Positions 1 through 4,689 of a DNA stretch of 5,324 nucleotides are shown here, piece after piece. Origin of the DNA: an uncultured Flammeovirgaceae bacterium (lineage in GTDB: Bacteria > Bacteroidota > Bacteroidia > Cytophagales > Cyclobacteriaceae); contig CAKZPJ010000373.1 of NCBI GenBank assembly GCA_937138955.1, positions 1-5,324 of the forward strand, in the 5' to 3' direction. Numbering within the stretch: position 1 is the first letter of the stretch; each line of letters begins with the position of its first letter. The translations under genes and the position numbers were made by a program. The notes under the pieces are model-generated. The model was not told where the DNA came from, made no database searches, and worked only from the letters and a program-made list of their open reading frames with translations.

Positions 1-61
1 GTTGGGCCAAGGCTTTGCCAATGCCTTTTCCCGCTCCGCTAATAACTACTAATTTTTTCAT
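1..61 (-). CDS. Short-chain dehydrogenase/reductase, N-terminal fragment (runs off left edge)
   Basis: Read on the minus strand from an ATG at 61-59, the frame stays open to the window edge and gives 20 residues. They start with MKKLVV and continue into ISGAGKGIGKALAQ. This is the first beta strand and glycine-rich turn of the classical SDR Rossmann fold (TGxxxGxG pattern, here S8-G9-A-G-K-G13-I-G15, with serine in place of the usual threonine). In this family the motif binds the NAD(P) pyrophosphate. Substrate and subfamily cannot be told, because the catalytic Tyr-x-x-x-Lys and the C-terminus lie outside the window. The gene is divergent from the mlaE-like gene, with 164 bases between the two starts. 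The ATG is the natural start because the motif begins directly after it. Confidence 0.8.
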   Translation of the reverse strand, partial: MKKLVVISGAGKGIGKALAQ

Positions 62-128
62 GAACGTATAATCTATTGTTACGTAGAACCTTTTATCAGT
101 TTATTTATTAAGATTGAATGAAAGGCAA

Positions 129-136
129 TAGTTTTG
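129..136 (+). promoter_or_regulatory. Possible Bacteroidota -7 promoter element for the mla genes
   Basis: TAGTTTTG fits the Bacteroidota sigma-factor -7 consensus TAnnTTTG exactly and lies about 90 bases before the mlaE start. I do not see a good TTTG -33 element at the expected distance of about 19-21 bases upstream. An exact match in AT-rich DNA of this length is not very unlikely by chance, so this is only a candidate. Confidence 0.3.
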
Positions 137-144
137 AGTTTATT

Positions 145-209
145 GTTCTGAGTTTAAAGTTTAATGCCAAAGAACACATTCATCAAACTTCAAACTAAAA
201 ACTCAGAAC
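145..209. repeat. Imperfect intergenic inverted repeat upstream of mlaE
   Basis: The left arm (145-166) and right arm (181-209) are complementary. GTTCTGAGTTT at 145-155 pairs perfectly with 199-209, and AAGTTT at 157-162 pairs with 185-190. The right arm carries about 7 extra bases between the two blocks, so the arms look like copies that have since diverged by an indel. The loop is about 14 bases. The repeat lies in the mRNA leader if transcription starts near 140. It is not followed by a T-run, so it is not a standard terminator. Palindromic repeats rich in such GAGTTT/AAGTTT words are, from memory, common between genes of related Bacteroidota; that is recollection and was not tested here. 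Confidence 0.6.
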
Positions 210-225
210 CCTCAACCCTATTTTT

Positions 226-957
226 ATGAAAAGCTTTGGCTCTTACTTATTGTTTATCGGTACGTTGTTTACCCGAATGGAGGTGTTTAACACCTACGTG
301 AAGCGCACCATTGACGAAGCAGTGAAGATTGGAATTAATTCGTTAACTCTGGTAGCGATTGTATCAACCTTTATTGGTATGGTATCTACTCTTCAGACGG
401 CAGCTAATTTAGTAAGCGCGTTTATTCCCCGTAGCGTAGTTAGTCTAGTAGTGCGCGATATGACGATTCTGGAACTGGCTCCCACTATTACTTCGGTAGT
501 GTTGGCCGGTAAAGTAGGTTCCAATATTGCGGGTGAGTTGGGAACCATGCGAATTTCCGAACAGATTGACGCACTAGAGGTAATGGGAATCAATTCGGCT
601 TCCTATCTAATTGTGCCGAAAGTGCTAGGAGCTATGCTGATGTTTCCACTGCTGGTGATCGTTGCGGGCTTTTTATCGCTGTACGGCGGTTACCTGATTG
701 GTACATTTATGGATGTAGTTACCGGACAAGAATATATCACTGGCTTAAGAACCGAATTTCAGCAGTATAACGTATTTGTGGCGTTAGTGAAGGCGGTAGT
801 CTTTGCCTTTTTGATCTCGACAGTTTCTGCTTATCAGGGGTATAACACCAGAGGAGGTGCTTTGGAGGTAGGCCAGGCTAGTACTACCGCCGTGACCAAT
901 AGCTGTATTGCGGTGCTTATTGCAGATTACGTGGTAGTTTCAGTTTTTATTCAATGA
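226..957 (+). CDS. mlaE: MlaE-family lipid ABC transporter permease
   Basis: This 243-residue integral membrane protein is the permease of an Mla/MCE-type ABC transporter, which moves phospholipids between the inner membrane and the outer envelope. The family signature is clear at residues 94-131: AGKVGSN-IAGELGTM, then SEQIDALEVMG, then YLIVPK. These correspond to the conserved AGRVG, ELGTM, EQIDAL and PR blocks of MlaE. A second conserved block near 205-225 (GYNTRGGALEVGQAST, then AVTNS) leads into the last membrane helix. Hydrophobic stretches at about 36-58, 85-100, 125-160, 183-203 and 225-243 fit the usual helices. The length is normal for the family. The ATG at 226 follows an AT-rich leader without a Shine-Dalgarno site. 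The matching ATPase gene follows 93 bases later. The name is by family; the actual substrate and direction are not shown. Confidence 0.92.
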   Translation: MKSFGSYLLFIGTLFTRMEVFNTYVKRTIDEAVKIGINSLTLVAIVSTFIGMVSTLQTAANLVSAFIPRSVVSLVVRDMTILELAPTITSVVLAGKVGSNIAGELGTMRISEQIDALEVMGINSASYLIVPKVLGAMLMFPLLVIVAGFLSLYGGYLIGTFMDVVTGQEYITGLRTEFQQYNVFVALVKAVVFAFLISTVSAYQGYNTRGGALEVGQASTTAVTNSCIAVLIADYVVVSVFIQ

Positions 958-966
958 ATGGCTAAG

Positions 967-1029
967 AGCGTGGAGCTAGGGGCTTGGCATTAGAGACATC
1001 TGTTTGCCCCTTGCGCCCAGCTTCCTGCC
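967..1029. repeat. Imperfect inverted repeat between mlaE and mlaF
   Basis: Left arm 967-983 and right arm 1006-1029 are complementary with interruptions. AGGGGC (978-983) pairs with GCCCCT (1006-1011), and GGAGCT (972-977) pairs with AGCTTCC (1019-1025) with one bulge. The right arm carries 7 extra bases (1012-1018). No T-run follows, so a simple terminator is unlikely, but a partial block or RNA-stability element between the two cistrons is possible. The two mla genes are separated by 93 bases instead of the usual tight coupling, and this repeat occupies most of that gap. It looks like an inserted or dispersed intergenic repeat; that is an inference. Confidence 0.5.
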
Positions 1030-1050
1030 TTTACATCAATCATCAAAGTT

Positions 1051-1800
1051 ATGATTCGTATTGAAGATATTTCCAAAGCATTCGATGGCAAGACCATTTT
1101 AGACGGTATTGACGGAGTTTTTGAAAAGGGAAAGACCAACCTGATTATTGGGGCAAGCGGTACCGGAAAAAGTGTGCTACTCAAGTGTATTGTTGGCTTA
1201 GTACGACCGGATACCGGAGCAGTATACTACAACGACCGAGATTTTACCCACGCTGACAAAGATATGCGAACCGAAATTCGTCGGGAGATTGGAATGTTAT
1301 TTCAGGGAGTAGCTTTGTTTGATTCACTGAATGTGGAAAACAATGTGAAGTTTCCACTGGATACGTTAACCGATACGCCCGAAGATGAGAAGCTCGATCG
1401 GGTAAACCATTGCTTGAAGCGAGTGGGACTGGAAGGCTCCAACAAGAAAATGCCTTCGGAACTTAGTGGCGGCATGCAAAAACGGGTAGGCATTGCCCGC
1501 GCAATTGTGAACGATATAAAGTATCTGTTCTGCGATGAGCCTAACTCAGGTCTTGACCCTCAGACTGCCGTGGTAATTGATGATCTTATTAAAGAGATCA
1601 CCGATGAGCTAGATACCACCACTATTGTGGTAACCCACGATATGAACTCAGTAATCGGGATTGGTGACCACATTCTGTTCCTTTACAAGGGCCACAAACT
1701 GTGGGAGGGAAGTAACAAAAATATTCTGGATACCGATGTACAGGAGCTTCGCGACTTCCTTTTCGCCAACAAACTCATGAAAGCTGGGGCTACTTTTTAG
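1051..1800 (+). CDS. mlaF: MlaF-family ABC transporter ATP-binding protein
   Basis: This 249-residue cytoplasmic ATPase energises the MlaE-type permease encoded just upstream. All ABC ATPase motifs are intact and in order: Walker A GASGTGKS (34-41), Q-loop glutamine 85 in MLFQGVALFD, signature LSGGM (138-142) followed by QKRVGIARAI, Walker B YLFCDEP (158-164) with catalytic Glu163, D-loop SGLD (166-169) and switch His196 in VVTHDM. The Q-loop context FQGVALFDSL and the SGGMQKRV signature context are typical of the MlaF/MKL-like subfamily rather than general importers. The length is normal. The ATG at 1051 starts directly at the first beta strand (MIRIEDISKAF). The gene is probably co-transcribed with mlaE. 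The usual third partner, an MCE-domain protein (MlaD), is not found downstream in this window, so it must be encoded elsewhere if the system is complete. Confidence 0.93.
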   Translation: MIRIEDISKAFDGKTILDGIDGVFEKGKTNLIIGASGTGKSVLLKCIVGLVRPDTGAVYYNDRDFTHADKDMRTEIRREIGMLFQGVALFDSLNVENNVKFPLDTLTDTPEDEKLDRVNHCLKRVGLEGSNKKMPSELSGGMQKRVGIARAIVNDIKYLFCDEPNSGLDPQTAVVIDDLIKEITDELDTTTIVVTHDMNSVIGIGDHILFLYKGHKLWEGSNKNILDTDVQELRDFLFANKLMKAGATF

Positions 1801-2025
1801 TTGTTTTCTATCCATTTTTTAGGTTTAATTTGTGTTCTCTTGGCGTACAAACGCTTCGGTGTCTGACCCTTACAGTAGTAGCTTCCATGTAACAAATTCG
1901 GAAGAGCGAGGGCGGAAGACCTTGAGCACCTTGCTCTCGTGGTAATAGACAATATATTTCACTGCTTTCGTTAATAACTATACCGTATCTTTTGGGAAAG
2001 CTATTAACAACTTAACTAGAAAGAA
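1801..2025. other. Intergenic region with weak hairpin, no gene seen
   Basis: No convincing gene is visible on either strand. AGAGCGAGG (1903-1911) can pair with CCTTGCTCT (1929-1937) as a 9-bp stem with one G:U pair and a 17-base loop. It is not followed by a T-run, so it is not supported as a terminator for mlaF. Near the next gene, TA (1986-1987) and TTTG (1991-1994) resemble the Bacteroidota -7 element TAnnTTTG but with three bases between instead of two. This is a weak promoter candidate about 30 bases before the 2026 start. Confidence 0.4.
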
Positions 2026-2700
2026 ATGCCACTCCTCGTTAAGATCATCATATTAACTTTTCTAGTTACCCCAAACCTGAATGCGCAGCCTGACTACTTT
2101 GAAGGAAAAATAACCTACGAGTCATATAACAGAGAGGATAGTGGTGAACTGGTTCCTTCAAAAGTTATAGGTAGGCAAGAACAATTTTTTAAGGGATCTT
2201 TTTACAAGTTCAATATGGAGCTAAAAACTGGTCCGACTAAACTCAGTTTCAGTGAAATTATCGTAAACACCGAAGATACCTCCAGGTACAGAGTTGACCA
2301 CTTTAACAAAACAGCTAGTTCATTAGGGATGGAAGGGCCTTCAACTGCTTACCTTCCTATCGAGATTAAATTGTTGCCCGATCGGGATACCATACTGGGA
2401 TATCCGTGTAAGAAGTACAAAATGCTACAGCTTGACTACTACACCCAAAAGGTTAAGAAGGTTTTTTTATGGGTAGCTGAGGATATTCCCATCCGTAATC
2501 TTCCTCTGTTGGGAAGAATATCTGGCTACAGAAATTCATTCATTAAAGATGGTTCGCTGAACGGAGCGGTACTGAAGCACGAGACCGAAAGTACTCTGGA
2601 TATAAAAGGGTTGATGACTCAGGCTATTGAGGTTAGACCGATGGAGCTAGAAATATCCGAGTTTATTGTTCCCCGTCTGTATTCGTCAAATACACAATGA
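2026..2700 (+). CDS. Secreted DUF4412/GLPGLI-like protein of unknown function
   Basis: This protein has 224 residues. Residues 1-20 form a signal peptide: one Lys, a hydrophobic core (IIILTFLV), then PNLNA followed by Gln21, giving the NA|Q cleavage pattern common in Bacteroidota. The mature part starts with FEGKITYESY (25-34). It contains DTILGYPCKKYKM (121-133) and then LWVAEDIPI (148-156). This order (a beta-rich G-x-I-x-Y opening, an 'ILGY-C-KK' block, then a 'W-x-x-E-x-IP' block) resembles the DUF4412 and GLPGLI families of secreted Bacteroidota proteins, whose role is unknown. The GLPGLI motif itself is not present, so the match is by pattern only. There is a single cysteine (Cys128) and no lipobox, so a periplasmic or secreted soluble protein is likely. 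The ATG at 2026 follows an A-rich leader (AGAAAGAA). The gene stands alone, 225 bases after mlaF and 33 bases before the transposase unit. Confidence 0.75.
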   Translation: MPLLVKIIILTFLVTPNLNAQPDYFEGKITYESYNREDSGELVPSKVIGRQEQFFKGSFYKFNMELKTGPTKLSFSEIIVNTEDTSRYRVDHFNKTASSLGMEGPSTAYLPIEIKLLPDRDTILGYPCKKYKMLQLDYYTQKVKKVFLWVAEDIPIRNLPLLGRISGYRNSFIKDGSLNGAVLKHETESTLDIKGLMTQAIEVRPMELEISEFIVPRLYSSNTQ

Positions 2701-2732
2701 CTATTGATTTAGCTGATTTTTTCCTCTCTGAT

Positions 2733-2755
2733 CTTTAGGACTTAAAATCCGAAAG
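2733..2755. repeat. Left-end REP-like hairpin
   Basis: CTTTAGGAC (2733-2741), loop TTAAA (2742-2746), then ATCCGAAAG (2747-2755). Seven of nine stem pairs hold; the mismatches are A against G and C against A. The second arm is identical to the right arm of the hairpin at the other end of the unit, which argues for a common origin and later decay of the outer arm here. Confidence 0.6.
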
Positions 2756-2789
2756 GCGCTACTGTAAGGATTTTTTATCCGACCAACCA

Positions 2790-3354
2790 ATGGGCTTAAA
2801 GAACAAAATCTATCCCGGCTATCTCTACTTTCTTACGCTAACTGTCATAGATTGAGCTGGGCGCCCCCGGTAGACATATTTACCCGCCCTCACTATAAAC
2901 ACACCATAGTAGATTCGCTCGAGTACTGCCAACAGCAGAAGGGATTAGAACTGTACGCTTGGTGCCTAATAAGCAACCATCTGCACCTGATTGCTTCGGC
3001 CAAAGAAAGTTGCAACCTTTCTAATATTTTGCGCGACTTTAAGAAGTTTACTAGTAAGAAAATTGTGGCTACGATGCTAGAAATAAATGAAAGTCGCCGG
3101 GACTGGATGCTGAACTGCTTTGAGTACGCAGGTCGCTACAATCGTAAGATCAAAAATTTTAAGTTCTGGCAGGATGGAAATGAGGCGAAAGAGATTCACT
3201 CTAATGCATTTCTGGAGCAGAAGAGAAGGTGGACTACATTCATCAAAATCCAGTGATGACCGAGATTATAGATGAACCGGAGCACTATCGCTACAGTTCT
3301 GCCCGATATTATGCTGGGATTTCAGGGCTGCTGTCGTTGGTTTTGGTTGAGTAG
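2790..3354 (+). pseudogene. REP-associated tyrosine transposase (Y1_Tnp, IS200-like), two frameshifts
   Basis: A single-strand DNA transposase of the HUH/Y1 class, broken in two places. The frame opens at ATG 2790 (MGLKNKIYPGYLYFLTLTV, then ID) and hits TGA at 2853. Homologous sequence resumes in another frame at 2870 (VDIFTRPHYK). Removing 14 bases (2855-2868, AGCTGGGCGCCCCC) restores a DWVDIFTR junction as in relatives. The middle is intact: catalytic HUH motif H-L-H in SNHLHLI (codons at 2978-2986), then RDFKKFTSKK, DWMLNCFEYAGR and FKFWQDGN. At 3219-3228 AGAAG is duplicated in tandem. Removing one copy rejoins EQK to VDYIHQNPV (from 3229), DEPEHYRYSSARYYAG and the stop at 3352-3354. The rebuilt protein has 181 residues, normal for the family. 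The nucleophilic tyrosine, expected in VDYIxxNPV by analogy with E. coli TnpA-REP, lies beyond the second shift, so no active product is possible. A 134-codon ORF from TTG 2852 to 3256 is only a remnant. Confidence 0.85.
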
Positions 3355-3391
3355 GGTTTGGTGTTTAGCGGATTACAAATCTTTACGATAG

Positions 3392-3420
3392 GCACTTTCG
3401 GATAACATATCCGAAAGAGC
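3392..3420. repeat. Right-end REP-like hairpin, next to the GH5 stop codon
   Basis: GCACTTTCGGAT (3392-3403), loop AACAT (3404-3408), then ATCCGAAAGAGC (3409-3420). This is a 12-bp stem with one A-A mismatch and a perfect inner 9 bp. It ends four bases before the last base pair of the GH5 stop codon, so it lies in the 3' untranslated region of that gene. No T-run follows on either strand, so it is not a classical terminator, although REP-like hairpins can protect mRNA 3' ends. Confidence 0.75.
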
Positions 3421-3423
3421 GCA

Positions 3424-4539
3424 TCAGGGGCTTCCACTACTAATAATCTCTACCAACTCTTCATTGGGTTCTCCTTCCCCGGTAACCAAGCCAAAACTGC
3501 CACTTTTGTAGTCCCATTTGGCGTAGGCGATGCCGTTCTCTTCAAAAATATCGACCATATCTTGGTACCAGCGTAAGCGGTCTTCCTGCGGAGCCGAGGT
3601 AATCACTCCCCACTCGCCACAGTAGAGTGGCAGGTTCAACTCTTTAGCCACCTGAATAGGAAGTGCCATCATCTTTTCGAGAGAGTCGCGGTGATAGGTT
3701 TGCATTCGTTCTTCGGCGTAGGCTTTCAGCGTATCGGGCAGTTGAGCAAACTCTTCTTCGGTAACAATTGGGCCGGGGTAGTGTACGGGGCCGGTATAGT
3801 TGGCAATATTCGTCCAGCTTGCTTGGTAGTGAGTGAGTAAGAATGGTTTATAGAAATGAAAACTCAGCAGAATATTGGGGTCATTTTCCGGTACTTTAAG
3901 CACATCGAAGGTATCAGTATGCTGCCATTCATTACTACCGATTACAATCACTCGCTCTGGTTCTCGTTCCCGAATTACTGCTACTGCTCGGGCAACTAGT
4001 TGGTTCCAGTCCTCAGGGTCGTCGGCTACTGGCTCATTCATTAGCTCGTAGGCGACCATTCCGGTTGGGTAGGAGTTTAGGGAATCGGATAATACTCGCC
4101 ACAGATCCATAAATTTTTCTTGGGCAGCCGGTTCCGTCCACAGCGGCTTATCATCCTCGTTAAAATGATGAGATCGTAGGATGTGTAAATCTACAATAGC
4201 CCGTAGGCCTTCCTGCTGGCACCAGTCCAAAGCATTCGTTAGTAACGCAAACGCCTCAGGTTCGGGCTTACCTGCTTCATCGAACATCTGCTCCTCATCA
4301 ATCGGAATCCGCAGATGATCAAAGCCCAATCCAGCTAAATAATCTACATCATCCTCCGTAAAAAACGCTTTTCTCTCAGCACCCCGACGTTTGCTCTGCG
4401 ATAACCAGTGAGAAATATTGGTACCTCTGTGTAGCGTAAATTTACCGTAATCATCACTGGTTAATTCATCCGGCTTATCAGTAGCAGTATTCTGACAAGC
4501 AAACAGTAAGGCGAAAAGAAGATAGTAAGCGAATTTCAT
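3424..4539 (-). CDS. GH5-family glycoside hydrolase (cellulase-like) lipoprotein
   Basis: A 371-residue exported beta-glycosidase of the GH5 (clan A, TIM-barrel) type. Residues 1-15 are a lipoprotein signal with lipobox LFAC and acylation site Cys15. The mature protein begins QNTATDKPDE, so it is anchored to an envelope membrane. All eight usual GH5 active-site positions can be assigned: Arg77 (LRIPI), His119 (VDLHI), Asn168 and acid/base Glu169 (ELMNEP), His228 and Tyr230 (SFHFYKP), nucleophile Glu309 (YCGEWG) and Trp342 (AKWDYK). It should therefore be a retaining hydrolase. Substrate (beta-glucan, mannan or another) and subfamily cannot be told from this. There is no carbohydrate-binding module and no SusC/SusD neighbour, so this is not a classical polysaccharide utilisation locus. 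The start ATG (4539-4537) is fixed by the signal peptide. The gene is divergent from a glycosyltransferase gene, and its 3' end meets the transposase unit. Confidence 0.9.
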   Translation of the reverse strand: MKFAYYLLFALLFACQNTATDKPDELTSDDYGKFTLHRGTNISHWLSQSKRRGAERKAFFTEDDVDYLAGLGFDHLRIPIDEEQMFDEAGKPEPEAFALLTNALDWCQQEGLRAIVDLHILRSHHFNEDDKPLWTEPAAQEKFMDLWRVLSDSLNSYPTGMVAYELMNEPVADDPEDWNQLVARAVAVIREREPERVIVIGSNEWQHTDTFDVLKVPENDPNILLSFHFYKPFLLTHYQASWTNIANYTGPVHYPGPIVTEEEFAQLPDTLKAYAEERMQTYHRDSLEKMMALPIQVAKELNLPLYCGEWGVITSAPQEDRLRWYQDMVDIFEENGIAYAKWDYKSGSFGLVTGEGEPNEELVEIISSGSP

Positions 4540-4545
4540 AGTTTC

Positions 4546-4681
4546 ATGTTTAGACGGTGAAAGTAGAATAATTGGAGGGGAAATTCAAAGGCCATAGAGT
4601 TCTTGAGCTCAAGTATTCGTGTGTTCATGGAAGTTGAGTAATTTTAACCACCTGAACATTGCGCGTCAACCGCCTAAACAT
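4546..4681. promoter_or_regulatory. Inverted 13-bp leader motif shared by the two divergent genes
   Basis: ATGTTTAGACGGT (4546-4558) and ACCGCCTAAACAT (4669-4681) are inverted copies with 12 of 13 bases matching. Read in the direction of each gene the motif is ACCG(T/C)CTAAACAT. It ends 6 bases before the GH5 ATG and 8 bases before the likely CTG start of the glycosyltransferase gene. This matched placement suggests a shared leader or translation element, or an operator for a common regulator. The 150-base region also holds a perfect 12-bp palindrome, CTTGAGCTCAAG (4602-4613), near its centre. No clear TAnnTTTG promoter element was identified. Confidence 0.4.
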
Positions 4682-4689
4682 CATAACGT

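Larger units (their letters stand above)
2733..3420 (+). mobile_element. Decayed REP-associated (IS200-like) transposase unit with hairpin ends
   Basis: A dead Y1 transposase gene is bracketed by inverted terminal sequences. The left end (2733-2782) and the reverse complement of the right end (3368-3417) match at about 36 of 50 positions by hand count, and at 28 of 36 in the core (2747-2782 against 3368-3403). Each end carries a hairpin with the same 9-bp stem, CTTTCGGAT/ATCCGAAAG, and a 5-base loop. The stem is perfect on the right and has 2 mismatches on the left. Such palindromes flanking a Y1 HUH transposase are the hallmark of REP-associated tyrosine transposases (RAYTs). No target duplication is expected for this class. 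Exact outer boundaries are uncertain by several bases. Confidence 0.72.

Noticed and set aside
393..593. Minus-strand open frame inside mlaE
   Set aside because: It lies wholly inside a well-supported gene on the other strand and has no recognisable motif.
958..993. Eleven-codon ORF (MAKSVELGAWH) directly after the mlaE stop
   Set aside because: It falls in the repeat sequence, has no motif and is too short to support.
990..1493. Two minus-strand open frames over the mlaF region
   Set aside because: They are antisense to a gene whose ABC motifs are all intact and show no protein features of their own.
1903..1937. Hairpin after mlaF as an intrinsic terminator
   Set aside because: The loop is 17 bases, the stem contains a G:U pair and no T-run follows.
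1831..1975. Minus-strand open stretch of about 30 codons (reads YYHESKVLKVFRP and so on)
   Set aside because: It has stops on both sides, no convincing start and no family I recognise; such a length is expected by chance.
2852..3256. A 134-codon ORF from a TTG start that could be called a complete short transposase
   Set aside because: Its first six codons lie in the inserted segment and its junction, and its last eight or so are out-of-frame translation past the AGAAG duplication. Homologous sequence continues in other frames on both sides, so it is the middle of a pseudogene.
4602..4613. Perfect palindrome CTTGAGCTCAAG as an operator in its own right
   Set aside because: A 12-bp palindrome is expected about once in 5 kb by chance; only its central place between divergent genes is suggestive, so it is only noted in the leader-motif entry.
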